Notes: generated from the sequence alone by a model not told the origin. DNA of 64,000 bases from Pseudomonas vranovensis DSM 16006 (GCF_000425805.1 NZ_AUED01000001.1:372001-436000); one strand, 5' to 3'. Shown: positions 39,941 to 48,325, numbered from the stretch's first letter. A program made the numbers and translations.

Positions 39941-40750
39941 ATGACGGAATCGAAACTCTCAGGCAAGGGGCTAATCAGCCCCGCGCCACAAAATGAAGAT
40001 AATGAAAACGTGGCGCGGCAAACCATGAGTTCGCGAGAGATTTCCGAGCTCACCGGAAAACGCCACCCCGACGTGAAGCGCGACATTCAGGCAATGGCTT
40101 CCGAGCTGAAAGTCGATGCGAGCAGTTTTGCTCACATTTATCTGGATGGTCGCAATCGCAGGCAAACCGAATACCTCCTCGATCGCGAGCACACTGAGTG
40201 CCTGCTGACTGGCTACAGCGCCATGCTGCGTATGCGCGTAATTCGCCGTTGGCGGGAGCTGGAGAACATAGTTCTTGATCCGGCCAAGAAGGTGAACGGC
40301 GCTAAGGTCAACGGCGAGATCGCGATCTTTGAATGCTACACGCGCCTGCTCAAGCCTTCGCCTTCCAGCCAAATGGCCATGTTGAACAGAATCGCCGCCA
40401 ACAACGGCCTGGAATCCAGCTTCTTGCCTAGCTACGCCATCGATGCCGCTCCAGATGCTACTGGCGGCTCATCTATGCAAACCCTACCTCTAACCGATCT
40501 GCTGAAGGATCGGGGCATTCGCAGCACTGCCAGGGTGTTCAATCGGTACCTAGCCGAAAAGGGGATCATCAAGAAATGCCAGCGCAACAGCACCAAGCGC
40601 GGCGTCGTGGAATTCTGGGCGATCACTGAAAAGGGCCTTCATTTCGGCAAGAACCTGACCAGCCCTAACAGTCCACGCGAAACCCAGCCTCATTGGTATG
40701 TCGAGCGGTTCGATGAACTGGCGGAGCTTGTAGGGAAGGGGCGCACATGA
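39941..40750 (+). CDS. Rha-family phage regulatory protein (antirepressor-like)
   Basis: 269 residues. Residues 25-110 match the Rha domain (MSSREISELTGKRHPDVKRD, YLLDREHTECLLTGYSAMLR then RVIRRWRELE). The C-terminal part is an antirepressor-like domain (LTDLLKDRGIRSTARVFNRY, ending ERFDELAELV). Such proteins modulate lysogeny. Part of an inverted repeat family lies within its first codons (39981-40018). Confidence 0.82.
   Translation: MTESKLSGKGLISPAPQNEDNENVARQTMSSREISELTGKRHPDVKRDIQAMASELKVDASSFAHIYLDGRNRRQTEYLLDREHTECLLTGYSAMLRMRVIRRWRELENIVLDPAKKVNGAKVNGEIAIFECYTRLLKPSPSSQMAMLNRIAANNGLESSFLPSYAIDAAPDATGGSSMQTLPLTDLLKDRGIRSTARVFNRYLAEKGIIKKCQRNSTKRGVVEFWAITEKGLHFGKNLTSPNSPRETQPHWYVERFDELAELVGKGRT
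39981..40018. repeat. Dispersed inverted repeat, copy A
   Basis: CCGCGCCAC, 20-nt loop, GTGGCGCGG: a perfect 9-bp stem within the first codons of the Rha-type gene. Confidence 0.55.
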
Positions 40751-41031
40751 AGCTCGTGACAATCGTTGTAGAAAACCCTGTCGACCAGATTCGCCTGGGC
40801 ATGCGAGTCTCTGGTGGTCGAGTCACTGCCGCTGGAATTGGCGACTACTGCGCCTACACAGAGCTCATGGAGGCCGCCAAGGATCTCGTGTTTCTTATCG
40901 AGGAAGGAGCACTCCCGCATGACGCGGCTCTCGAAGCTGCGGCTCAGAAAGCACGCGACCTTATCACTGCGCTCGAGGATGCCGGGGACGGCCTGCACAC
41001 CCACGACAAGGCCGTGCGGGGTGCAGCATGA
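40747..41031 (+). CDS. Small phage protein of unknown function
   Basis: 94 residues, MKLVTIVVENPVDQIRLGMR onward, then helical. ATGA overlap with the Rha gene. No known domain. Confidence 0.6.
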   Translation: MKLVTIVVENPVDQIRLGMRVSGGRVTAAGIGDYCAYTELMEAAKDLVFLIEEGALPHDAALEAAAQKARDLITALEDAGDGLHTHDKAVRGAA

Positions 41032-41387
41032 GCGATTTCGTCACCCAGAAGAGCGTCAAGGCCAGAAAGCAGCACGACTGTAGCGAGTGCAAGGGATTCA
41101 TCCCTGCTGGGGAGCGCTACATGCTCATTTCCGGCGCCTTTGAAGGCCAGGGCTTCAGCTTCAAGCGCTGCGGAGCATGCCATCACGCTTTCGTCTGGCT
41201 CGACATGACCTTGAGGCTTGGGCCTTTCGGCATGCCGCCAGACGAGGGGATCGAGTTCGGAGCCCTGCGCGCTGAGCTTGCCGAGTATGCCTGCGAGTCT
41301 CGATTCACTGACCCCGAGCCACTCAAGCACCTTCACGGCATGGCCGAGCGCTACACCGCCGCACAGAACACCAAGGAGGCCCAATGA
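41028..41387 (+). CDS. Phage protein with zinc-ribbon-like cysteines
   Basis: 119 residues. QHDCSECKGFIPAGERYMLI and, later, KRCGACHHAF place four cysteines as a treble-clef or zinc ribbon. ATGA overlaps on both sides. Found before replication genes in several Pseudomonas phages; role unknown. Confidence 0.65.
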   Translation: MSDFVTQKSVKARKQHDCSECKGFIPAGERYMLISGAFEGQGFSFKRCGACHHAFVWLDMTLRLGPFGMPPDEGIEFGALRAELAEYACESRFTDPEPLKHLHGMAERYTAAQNTKEAQ

Positions 41388-42193
41388 TGGCCCGTTCAAG
41401 AAATATCAAACCAGGGTTCTTCTCGAACGAACACCTGGCAGAACTGGACTTCGCCACTCGCTTGCTGTTCATCGGTCTGTGGACCGAGGCAGACCGTGAA
41501 GGGCGCCTTGAGGATCGCCCGCGCCGCCTGAAAATGGCCCTGTTCCCTGCCGACAACGTCGACATCAACCGGATGCTCGATGACCTGGATCATTTGGGGT
41601 TCATCAAGCGCTACACCGTCGGTGATGTGAAAGCGATTCAGGTGATCAACTGGTCGAAGCACCAGAACCCGCACGTCAAAGAGGCGAAGAGCACCATCCC
41701 TGAAATACCCGGAGTAGAGCGCTCGCAGGGTGAGCACGGTACAAGCATGGTGCAAGCACCAGACTCGCATGGTTCTTTCCCTGCTGATTCCCTCTCTCTT
41801 GATTCCGGATTCCTGATTCCTGATTCCCTCAACCCGTCGCCAGCTCCGGTTGATTCGGCCGAGTTGTTTTCGCGGTTCTGGAAGCTGTACCCGCGCAAGG
41901 TAGGGAAGGACAAAGCCGAGAAGGCCTGGGCAAAGCTCAAGCTGACCGCTGATTTGTTCGACACCATCGTCACGGCTCTTGCCAAGCATTGCCTGTTGCC
42001 TGGCTGGACTAAGGACAAGGGCCAGTTCATCCCTCACGCGGCCACCTGGCTCAACGGCAAGCGCTGGGAGGACGAGGTCGAGGTTCCTGCTGACAACGTC
42101 CATCACCTGCCAGCCAGCCGCCACCACGGCTTCGCTGAGCGCGACTACACCTCAGGCTTGAAGCGTCGGGAGGACGGCAGCTATGCGCTCTGA
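41384..42193 (+). CDS. O-like replication initiation protein
   Basis: 269 residues. The N-terminal winged-helix region (PGFFSNEHLAELDFATRLLF, then LGFIKRYTVG and INWSKHQNPH) is that of phage replisome organisers. A serine/proline-rich linker (120-155) is encoded by short DNA repeats. The C-terminal part (LFSRFWKLYPRKVGKDKAEK) is typical and probably recruits the downstream DnaC-like loader. As in lambda O, the origin probably lies inside this gene. Confidence 0.85.
   Translation: MMARSRNIKPGFFSNEHLAELDFATRLLFIGLWTEADREGRLEDRPRRLKMALFPADNVDINRMLDDLDHLGFIKRYTVGDVKAIQVINWSKHQNPHVKEAKSTIPEIPGVERSQGEHGTSMVQAPDSHGSFPADSLSLDSGFLIPDSLNPSPAPVDSAELFSRFWKLYPRKVGKDKAEKAWAKLKLTADLFDTIVTALAKHCLLPGWTKDKGQFIPHAATWLNGKRWEDEVEVPADNVHHLPASRHHGFAERDYTSGLKRREDGSYAL
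41786..41827. repeat. Origin-like iterons inside the replication gene
   Basis: GATTCC occurs at 41786, 41801, 41808, 41815 and 41822; the last four repeat every 7 bp. They encode the linker of the O-like protein, the same place where lambda O carries its origin iterons. Confidence 0.55.
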
Positions 42194-42989
42194 AAAAGTC
42201 GTCCAGATCGACCAAGGGGCGGTCGTTGCCCGTATTCAGCCAGCCGAGTGCGAGAAGCACGGCCCCTTCGAGCAGAAGGTCACCATGCTGCTGGGCAAGG
42301 CACTGCGCAGTCATTGCCCTGAGTGCGCTCGCATTGCCAAGGAGGAGCGAGAGGCCCGGGCCGAGGCCGAGCAGGCCCTGAACGTGCGCCTGGCGATCTC
42401 CCGCAAGCTGGGCGACTCACTGATTCCGAAACGCTTCGCTGATCGCTCTCTGGCGAACTACAAGGCCGAGCACAAGGGCCAGGCCGAGGCTCTGCGCTTC
42501 TGCCGCCACTACGTGAAGACCTTCGACCAGATCGCGGAGAGCGGCCGCTGCATGGTGCTGCTGGGCAAGCCTGGTACCGGTAAGACCCACCTTGGCGCCG
42601 GCATGGCCAACGACCTGATGCGCAACACCTCGCATTCGGCCGTTTACCGCACTGTCGGCTCGATCCTGCAGGCCATCCGCGCCACCTACGACAGGTCCAG
42701 CGAGGCGACCGAGGCGAGCATTCTGGCCAGCCTTATCGAACCCTCCCTGCTGGTGCTGGACGAAGTCGGCGTGAGCAAGGAGCAGCCGAGCGACTTCGAG
42801 CTGACGACCTTGTTCGCGATCATCAACGGCCGGTACGAGCAGGTGAAGCCAACGGTGGTGATCTCCAACCTGGACGGCAGTCAGCTGCCAATGGCCATGG
42901 GCGAGCGCTGCGTCGACCGCCTGCGCGAGGGCGGAATGATCGTGGTCCCGTTCGAGTGGGAATCGCATCGCGGCAAGGAGGCCATCTGA
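42183..42989 (+). CDS. DnaC-like helicase loader ATPase
   Basis: 268 residues, AAA+ ATPase. Walker A is LGKPGTGKTH (127-136), Walker B LLVLDEVG (189-196), with an arginine-finger region near RCVDRLREGG. An N-terminal zinc site (CEKHGPF, CPEC) precedes it. It loads the host DnaB helicase at the phage origin. Overlaps the O-like gene by 11 bp. Confidence 0.9.
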   Translation: MRSEKVVQIDQGAVVARIQPAECEKHGPFEQKVTMLLGKALRSHCPECARIAKEEREARAEAEQALNVRLAISRKLGDSLIPKRFADRSLANYKAEHKGQAEALRFCRHYVKTFDQIAESGRCMVLLGKPGTGKTHLGAGMANDLMRNTSHSAVYRTVGSILQAIRATYDRSSEATEASILASLIEPSLLVLDEVGVSKEQPSDFELTTLFAIINGRYEQVKPTVVISNLDGSQLPMAMGERCVDRLREGGMIVVPFEWESHRGKEAI

Positions 42990-43180
42990 TGACCCCAGCC
43001 CAAGAAATCACTGTCGCCCAGCTCAAGAGCCAGGGCTTCGCGCAAATCGTGGAAGGCCGGGAAATCGTCCGAATGACCAAGGGCGCCGACCGCCGTGTCG
43101 TGATGGCTGATGGCAGCCAGAAGCGCGGATATCACGTTGAGTTCAAGCGCGCCGGGCAGCCGGTTGGGGAGGGCCTGTGA
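42989..43180 (+). CDS. Small phage protein of unknown function
   Basis: 63 residues, basic, MTPAQEITVAQLKSQGFAQI onward. TGATG overlap with the loader gene. No domain recognised. Confidence 0.6.
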   Translation: MTPAQEITVAQLKSQGFAQIVEGREIVRMTKGADRRVVMADGSQKRGYHVEFKRAGQPVGEGL

Positions 43181-43335
43181 TGAATTCCATTTGGCTGGCA
43201 TTTGTTTTCGCGCTCTGCGCCGTGGGTGGCTGGGTTGGTGCGCACGAGAGCATCAAGAACGACTGCGACCGCATTGGTGGCTTCTACATCGGCAACACCA
43301 CTTACAACTGCACCATCGGGAGGGCCAGGCCATGA
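43180..43335 (+). CDS. Small membrane/secreted protein
   Basis: 51 residues. One hydrophobic helix (IWLAFVFALCAVGGWVGA), then a short domain with two cysteines in NDCDRIGGFYIGNTTYNCTI that could pair in the periplasm. Coupled to both neighbours by TGATG/ATGA overlaps. Function unknown. Confidence 0.6.
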   Translation: MNSIWLAFVFALCAVGGWVGAHESIKNDCDRIGGFYIGNTTYNCTIGRARP

Positions 43336-43898
43336 TCATCGAAAAATCGAAGCTCCAGCCCCTGCTTTGGGCAGTGGTAGGAGCCTGGAAGGCTGGTGAC
43401 CAGGATATGCATTTGCGCACCGACGCGCTGGATGAGTTCCTTGGCGAAAGCACGGTGGAGGAGGTCGCCCTTGGCTTGCTGGCGGAGAACGAGCGGCTCG
43501 CTGCCAGTTTGAAGCTCAACTTGTGTGACTACCCGGCAATTCATAACGGCGACCTAGACCTGCTGATCGCGTCTATCGAGGGCGCGTCACAAATCGAATT
43601 GGCAAAGGCGAATGGCTGCACGCCACCAAACATCAGCCGCAAGGTGCGTCGCGTAAAGCAGCGACTTGGCTGGCAAGGGGGTATGGGGGCGGTAGAGATC
43701 CGCGCTCGTGCCGAACAGCTACGGGCGCTTGCATCGCGAGGTGCGGTTGTAACTGCGGACTTGATTGTCGAGCGCGACCAGCTCAAGGCCGAGAACGAAA
43801 AGATGCGCAGCTTTCTCGCAGAAGTGAGCAGAACATCTGGCGACAATTGGGCTGTCATGGCCGCGCGCAACCTGCTTGAGGATGTCGACCATGGCTGA
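43332..43898 (+). CDS. HTH-containing phage protein
   Basis: 188 residues. The middle, ASQIELAKANGCTPPNISRK then VRRVKQRLG, is a helix-turn-helix. The C-terminal 40 residues are helical and may be coiled. N-terminal part unknown. It precedes ninB and overlaps the start of that gene by 8 bp. Regulatory function is inferred. Confidence 0.6.
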   Translation: MIIEKSKLQPLLWAVVGAWKAGDQDMHLRTDALDEFLGESTVEEVALGLLAENERLAASLKLNLCDYPAIHNGDLDLLIASIEGASQIELAKANGCTPPNISRKVRRVKQRLGWQGGMGAVEIRARAEQLRALASRGAVVTADLIVERDQLKAENEKMRSFLAEVSRTSGDNWAVMAARNLLEDVDHG

Positions 43899-44337
43899 CC
43901 TGATGCTTCGCACAGAGCAAGATCGCGCCCGCCTGATCGGCTACCTCACTGGCCTAGACCTGGCCAAGCCGCGCCGCCTGACCATCGTCGAGGTCCGGAA
44001 CAAGCGCAGCGACGCCCAGAACCGTTTGCTGTGGATGTGGAATGGACTGATCCAGGAGCATCTGCGCGATTCCTACGGCCAGGTGGCGAGCGGTGAGGAA
44101 TGGCACGAGATCCTGGTCGCCAAACTGTGGCCGGCCGAGGTTCATCCGGTAGAGCTGCCCGACGGCACTCGGTACCGCGTTGGCCGGGCCAAGACCCGCA
44201 AATTCAACACCCAGCAGATGACTCAGTACCTGGAGCTTCTGGACGCTTACTGCGCCGAGAGCCTGCAGCTGCTCCTACCGCATCCAGAGGACCTGATGAT
44301 GGCGATCTACGGCGAGCGCCGGGGGAGGGCTGCATGA
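43891..44337 (+). CDS. ninB: NinB-like recombination protein
   Basis: 148 residues of the NinB (Orf) family, which helps RecF-pathway recombination in lambda. Seen: KPRRLTIVEVRNKRSDAQNR, LWMWNGLIQEHL, and EWHEILVAKLWP. The first ATG with GAGG upstream is 43891. Directly before ninG, as in lambda. Confidence 0.88.
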   Translation: MADLMLRTEQDRARLIGYLTGLDLAKPRRLTIVEVRNKRSDAQNRLLWMWNGLIQEHLRDSYGQVASGEEWHEILVAKLWPAEVHPVELPDGTRYRVGRAKTRKFNTQQMTQYLELLDAYCAESLQLLLPHPEDLMMAIYGERRGRAA

Positions 44338-44936
44338 GTCTTCCAGCTAAGCCGCCTCGCCCGAAGAAGTGCAAAAACTCCGAATGTGGCATCAGCTTCA
44401 CGCCGCGCCGTCTGGGCCAGACCGTTTGCAGTCCAGCTTGTGGCTTGGCGATCAAGGACGTGAACCAGGACAAGGCCAAGAAGGCGATTGCCCAGCGCGT
44501 GCGCCGTGAGGTCCAGGTGCGCAAGGAGAAGCTCAAGACCCGGGCAGACCATATGCGTGAAGCCCAGACCCTGTTCAACGAATTCATCCGCCTGCGCGAC
44601 GCCGGTCAGCCGTGCATCAGCTGCGACTCACTGCCCAGTGATCACGACCTGATCACCGGCAGCCGCTGGGACGCCGGCCACTACCGGTCTGTAGGCGCCT
44701 GCCCGGAGCTGCGGTTCGAGCCTCTCAACGTCCACCGCCAGTGTGTGAAGTGCAACCGCAACCTGTCGGGCAACGCGGTCGAGTACCGAATCCGGCTGGT
44801 GCATCGCATCGGCGCCGACCGGGTGGCATTCCTCGAAGGGCCTCATCAGCCCCGCAAGTACACCATCGACGACCTCAAGGCCATCAAGGCCGAGTACCGG
44901 GCAAAGATCAAACAGCTGAAGGAGCAAGCAGCATGA
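44334..44936 (+). CDS. ninG: NinG-like recombination protein (Rap)
   Basis: 200 residues of the NinG/Rap family, a structure-specific endonuclease in lambda. An N-terminal cysteine set (C13, C18, C32, C36) precedes a second zinc-binding region with CISCDS and CVKCNRNLSGN, plus the basic helix QDKAKKAIAQRVRREVQVRK. Overlaps ninB by 4 bp (ATGA). Confidence 0.9.
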   Translation: MSLPAKPPRPKKCKNSECGISFTPRRLGQTVCSPACGLAIKDVNQDKAKKAIAQRVRREVQVRKEKLKTRADHMREAQTLFNEFIRLRDAGQPCISCDSLPSDHDLITGSRWDAGHYRSVGACPELRFEPLNVHRQCVKCNRNLSGNAVEYRIRLVHRIGADRVAFLEGPHQPRKYTIDDLKAIKAEYRAKIKQLKEQAA

Positions 44937-45055
44937 ACTGGACACCACTCGACACCGCCCAGCTGCTTCTCCTGGGCATGGCAATTCTGGGTGCCTATTG
45001 CATCGTGCGGGGCATGGTTATTTCGAATCGCCGGAAAAAGGAGCAGGGCCTGTGA
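44933..45055 (+). CDS. Small membrane protein
   Basis: 40 residues with one transmembrane helix (AQLLLLGMAILGAYCIVRGM) and a basic tail. Coupled to ninG and to the following gene. Unknown role. Confidence 0.55.
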   Translation: MNWTPLDTAQLLLLGMAILGAYCIVRGMVISNRRKKEQGL

Positions 45056-45597
45056 ATTATCAGAACGTGGTATCCGCAGTAGTCCGGGCCCTGGCCGCCG
45101 AGACGATCAACAGCGCAGGTGGGTGCGACTTCGAGCCGAAGGTTCAGGCAGCCAAGCAGAAGGGCGCTATCGTGGGCAAGGAGGCGGCTTTCCTCTTCGA
45201 CTGCATGGTGTTCAGCCGCTTGCACAAAAACCTCAGCGCCGAGCACTGGCGGCACCTGGTGGCGAAGTATTCGACACACGTCGACCGCAAGCACGCAGCG
45301 ATCGAGGAAATCACGCGCACGCATCGCTCTCCTGCGCCGCAGCGATTCCGCCACTGCGCCATCCTGACCTGGGCCATGCCCAAGCTGCCAGGCGTGGACG
45401 GGAAGCGCAGCACAAGCGTGCTCCCGGCGGCCTGGTACGAGATGGACAACTGGAGCAACGAGCCTCACCCGATCAAGACTCAGGAGCGCTGGAGGCGTGA
45501 CATTCGCAAGGCTCTGGAGGGCGCAGTCAATGAGGCTTTGACCGAGGCGCAGCACATTCTCGACCATGAAGGCCTTTTGGTGGCAAATGTCGCTTGA
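45052..45597 (+). CDS. Phage protein in the Q position
   Basis: 181 residues from a GTG at 45052. Middle: LHKNLSAEHWRHLVAKYSTH and ILTWAMPKLPGVDG; helical elsewhere. It lies last in the early-right operon, immediately before a terminator-rich non-coding stretch, where lambdoid phages carry the late antiterminator Q. Sequence similarity to Q is not recognised, so the function is positional inference. Confidence 0.6.
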   Translation: MNYQNVVSAVVRALAAETINSAGGCDFEPKVQAAKQKGAIVGKEAAFLFDCMVFSRLHKNLSAEHWRHLVAKYSTHVDRKHAAIEEITRTHRSPAPQRFRHCAILTWAMPKLPGVDGKRSTSVLPAAWYEMDNWSNEPHPIKTQERWRRDIRKALEGAVNEALTEAQHILDHEGLLVANVA

Positions 45598-45668
45598 CGT
45601 TGAGTGAGCCAATGAGCCAATATGCACCCATCCTGTCATTCCTGCGCGTTTAGGAGTGACCCAAAAGA

Positions 45669-45695
45669 ACCCGGCCAAGTGTCGGGTTTTTTATT
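45669..45695 (+). terminator. Terminator 1 after the early-right operon
   Basis: AACCCGgccaagtgtCGGGTT followed by a T run, 70 bp past the last early gene. Confidence 0.8.
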
Positions 45696-45716
45696 GCCCG
45701 AAGAGGGCCTCAAGAG

Positions 45717-45741
45717 TCCCGGCCACTGCGCCGGGTTTTTG
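45717..45741 (+). terminator. Terminator 2 after the early-right operon
   Basis: CCCGGC-cactgc-GCCGGG followed by TTTTTG. Second of a tandem pair. Confidence 0.8.
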
Positions 45742-45796
45742 TGCCTGCAATAAAATTCACTGCAGCCAGGGCAGTCTTCGGGAAGGCCTGGACACT

Positions 45797-45992
45797 GATA
45801 AGCCGGTAGTACAGTGCTACGGAAAAACACCGGCAGCCCGCGCACCCATGCCGTGTACGCTTCATGGGTGGCGCGAGACTGGATCGGTGAGACTGGTGCA
45901 GTTGGGTGCCAGCGTCGTGATGGTCTTTGGCAGACGGCGGGAAAGACCGCGCACCTATTCAGGGCCTCGACATTGATCGGGGCCTTTCTGTT
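45797..45992 (+). ncRNA. Possible structured phage RNA before the holin
   Basis: About 195 nt with several nested stems: CCGGT...ACCGG enclosing GTAG...CTAC (about 45803-45833); CACCCATG-12 nt-CATGGGTG (45843-45870), extended by four G-C pairs past one bulge; and a final GGCC...GGCC stem with a T-rich tail. No coding frame fits. Size and place recall the lambda 6S leader. The promoter was not identified. Confidence 0.35.
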
Positions 45993-46076
45993 TTCGGCTC
46001 CGCCACACCCATTGCTCCGAGCTGGGAGTGCTGCTGGAGTCGAATCTAATTCGCTCCCCGAAAGGGAGGAACCCGG

Positions 46077-46412
46077 ATGAACCATATGCCAGACAAACCA
46101 GACACCTGGCTCATTGTGCTTGCCTGGCTCAGTCAGCATGCACCCGCTTTCTACGCGGCCGGCCTGGCGGTGTCGATCTCTGCGCTGCGGATTATTTATG
46201 GCGGCGGCACCAAGAAGGCGGCCTTCCTCGAAAGCCTGCTTTGTGGCTGCATCACCCTGGCCATGCTCTCGGGGCTCGAGCTACTGGGAATTCCCCAGTC
46301 GGCTGCCGGAATCGTCGGTGGGATGATTGGCCTGCTAGGAGTGGACAAGATTCGCGCCTATGCCGATCGATTCACTGGATTCAAGTTGCCCGGGCGCAAC
46401 CCTGAGCCGTAA
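46077..46412 (+). CDS. Phage holin (lambda-type family)
   Basis: 111 residues: two to three hydrophobic helices (HAPAFYAAGLAVSISALRII, ESLLCGCITLAMLSGLELLG, SAAGIVGGMIGLLGVDKIRA). The phrase YGGGTKKAAFLESLLCG is shared with phage holins of this family. It makes inner-membrane holes at lysis. ATG at 46077 follows GGGAGGAACCCG. No endolysin or spanin gene follows within the window. Confidence 0.82.
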   Translation: MNHMPDKPDTWLIVLAWLSQHAPAFYAAGLAVSISALRIIYGGGTKKAAFLESLLCGCITLAMLSGLELLGIPQSAAGIVGGMIGLLGVDKIRAYADRFTGFKLPGRNPEP

Positions 46413-46451
46413 TCCGCGCCACGTTTTCGAGGTTCATGGGTTTGCGGTGCG

Positions 46452-46688
46452 TCAACAAGTTCGCGGGCGGGGAAAGAGTTCGTCGGGGTTGAGGCACTCC
46501 AGGTTCATCTTCACACATGCTGTTTCTGCCAATGCCCTGGTTGAGTAGCTTGGCTTGAGTCGCAGCTTTTCCTGATTGTCGTAGATGTCAAAGCCACCGG
46601 ATATGGTGGTTGAGCAATGACGGATACCCTGTCGGAAGGCTTCTTGCTCTATTGGTAACGCCGGAACGATAACGAATCTTAGCTGCAT
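46452..46688 (-). CDS. Small protein on the opposite strand in the late region
   Basis: 78 residues, MQLRFVIVPALPIEQEAFRQ onward. ATG at 46688 follows GGGGAGTCACGAAA. It reads against the late operon, as morons do. No recognised domain. Confidence 0.55.
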   Translation of the reverse strand: MQLRFVIVPALPIEQEAFRQGIRHCSTTISGGFDIYDNQEKLRLKPSYSTRALAETACVKMNLECLNPDELFPRPRTC

Positions 46689-46885
46689 TTTCGTGACTCC
46701 CCAGGCAGATCAAGACTTTAGTATTGGTCGTATGCGCGGACTTGGGACGAGAGTTTCGGCATTTGGCGACCGGTGGCGAAGTGCCACTTCACTGGCGTCA
46801 TGATTCTGTTTTTACCGCCTCGACGTGATTGTGGCGCCACAAATTCAAGGTGCGCCGATTTGTGGCGCGAGCAGAGGGCATACAG
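46689..46885. other. Late-region gap with an inverted repeat
   Basis: 197 bp with no gene on either strand. It holds the inverted repeat GCGCCACAAA...TTTGTGGCGC at 46834-46868. The promoter of the leftward gene at 46452-46688 should also lie here. Confidence 0.5.
46834..46868. repeat. Dispersed inverted repeat, copy B
   Basis: GCGCCACAAA, 15-nt loop, TTTGTGGCGC: a perfect 10-bp stem. Related copies are at 39981-40018 and 52064-52100. Confidence 0.6.
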
Positions 46886-47011
46886 ATGGGCCAGCTTCCA
46901 GATATGACCGGCGCATTCATCATGCTCGGGCTGATGTGCGCCGTAGCAGGGTGGGCATTCATCGAGGGCATGATCTGGGTCTTCTCCCACTTTCGTGTGG
47001 TGCTGGCATGA
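46886..47011 (+). CDS. Small membrane protein in the lysis region
   Basis: 41 residues, one transmembrane helix (MTGAFIMLGLMCAVAGWAFI). Coupled by ATGA to the next gene. Could be a holin partner; no proof. Confidence 0.55.
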   Translation: MGQLPDMTGAFIMLGLMCAVAGWAFIEGMIWVFSHFRVVLA

Positions 47012-47199
47012 GCAACATCTCCCGGATCCGCCACGAGCTGCCGGTGGGCATGGATATCGTCCATGCGGTCTCAGAGCTCGATGCCGCACTGGTGAAAGCT
47101 ATTGATGCCGCCAAGGAGGCCGGACTTCCTCAGGGGTTGCTGGTGGGACTGCTGCATGGTCACGCGCACGCCGAGACGCACAAGATGGTGTGCAAGTGA
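47008..47199 (+). CDS. Small phage protein of unknown function
   Basis: 63 residues, MSNISRIRHELPVGMDIVHA onward, helical. Overlaps neighbours at both ends. Function unknown. Confidence 0.6.
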   Translation: MSNISRIRHELPVGMDIVHAVSELDAALVKAIDAAKEAGLPQGLLVGLLHGHAHAETHKMVCK

Positions 47200-47831
47200 G
47201 TGGAGCGACGGCCAGGCCCATGCCGCCTCCTGCTTTGCTTGAGCTGACCGAGCTCTCGATGCTCGGCACCAGGCTTCAGCCAGCACCAGAGGTGGGGGAT
47301 TGGGTTCAGGCTGCGATCCTCAGTACCGATGGCGAGCTGCACAACCCTGACCATGCTCACCTGATCGATGCGCCGCTTCGCTTCCTATGGGCTTCTGCCT
47401 GCTTCGAGAAGCAAGGTCGAACCGTAGTAGGCCAGGCCGAGGCGGTGATGTTCCGCGCTGGTGGCTGGCAGAAGGCTCGGCAAGAGCAACAGATGATCGA
47501 CTGGTTCGGCGAGGTGCCGGGCTTCGTCATCACCTTGGCTGCGGATTACTGCTCCCAGTGCTCCGACATCGAGTTCTGCGCCCTCATTGAGCATGAGCTT
47601 TACCACATTGCCCAAAAGCTCGATCAGTACGGCGCGCCCAAGTTCACCCAGGACGGCCTGCCTAGCCTGACGCTTCGTGGTCATGATGTGGAGGAGTTCG
47701 TTGGTGTGGTCCGCCGCTACGGTGCGAGCCACGACGTACAGCAGCTGATCGACGCTGCAAGCCGGCCGCCTGAGGTGGCCAAGATCAACATTTCGAGGGC
47801 CTGCGGAACCTGTCTGCTCAAGTCGGCCTGA
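47196..47831 (+). CDS. Phage metallopeptidase-like protein
   Basis: 211 residues from a GTG overlapping the previous stop. The zinc site HELYH (133-137) follows SQCSDIEFCALIEH, as in the phage metallopeptidase family found beside terminase genes. Another histidine lies near LRGHDVEEFVGVVRRYG. Cellular target unknown. Confidence 0.75.
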   Translation: MSGATARPMPPPALLELTELSMLGTRLQPAPEVGDWVQAAILSTDGELHNPDHAHLIDAPLRFLWASACFEKQGRTVVGQAEAVMFRAGGWQKARQEQQMIDWFGEVPGFVITLAADYCSQCSDIEFCALIEHELYHIAQKLDQYGAPKFTQDGLPSLTLRGHDVEEFVGVVRRYGASHDVQQLIDAASRPPEVAKINISRACGTCLLKSA

Positions 47832-47863
47832 CGCTAGACAGGCATTAGACGGAATCCCAACCT

Positions 47864-48325
47864 ATGGCAGCCCTGAGCAACGAGGTGAAGGCCTTTATCG
47901 TTCAGGCGTTGGCCTGCTTCGATACCCCCACCCAGGTGGCTGAGGCCGTCAAGCGTGAATTCAACATCGATGTGACCCGCCAGCAGGTGGAGACGCACGA
48001 TCCAACAAAGCGCTGCAGCAAGACCCTAGCCAAGCGCTGGGTAACCCTGTTCGCAGACACTCGAGCGCGATTCCGCGAAGAGGCAGCCGAGATACCAATC
48101 GCTAACCGGGCCTACCGGCTCCGCACGCTGGGTAGGCTGGCAGAAAAGGTCGAGGGGATGCGCAACTACGGGCTGACCCTTCAAATCCTTGAGCAGGCCG
48201 CCAAGGAAGTCGGCGACGTGTACGTGAATCGCCAGACCAAGAACGAGAACCCCCACGACAACGTGCCGCCCACCAGGGTGCAAGTCGACGTGGTGGATGC
48301 GAGGAAGCCTGATGCCGACGCTTAA
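47864..48325 (+). CDS. Terminase small subunit (DUF2280-like)
   Basis: 153 residues. LACFDTPTQVAEAVKREFNI is an HTH for packaging-site recognition, then YRLRTLGRLAEKVEGMRNYG and LTLQILEQAAKEVGDVYVNR as oligomerisation helices. The order before the large subunit supports the call. Confidence 0.82.
   Translation: MAALSNEVKAFIVQALACFDTPTQVAEAVKREFNIDVTRQQVETHDPTKRCSKTLAKRWVTLFADTRARFREEAAEIPIANRAYRLRTLGRLAEKVEGMRNYGLTLQILEQAAKEVGDVYVNRQTKNENPHDNVPPTRVQVDVVDARKPDADA

Larger units (their letters stand above)
45598..46076. other. Terminator-rich non-coding region before the late genes
   Basis: 480 bp without a convincing gene. It holds two terminators in tandem (45669-45695, 45717-45741), then a run of nested hairpins ending in another terminator-like stem (45962-45992). 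Its position matches the lambda pR'/6S region between Q and the lysis genes. Confidence 0.6.
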
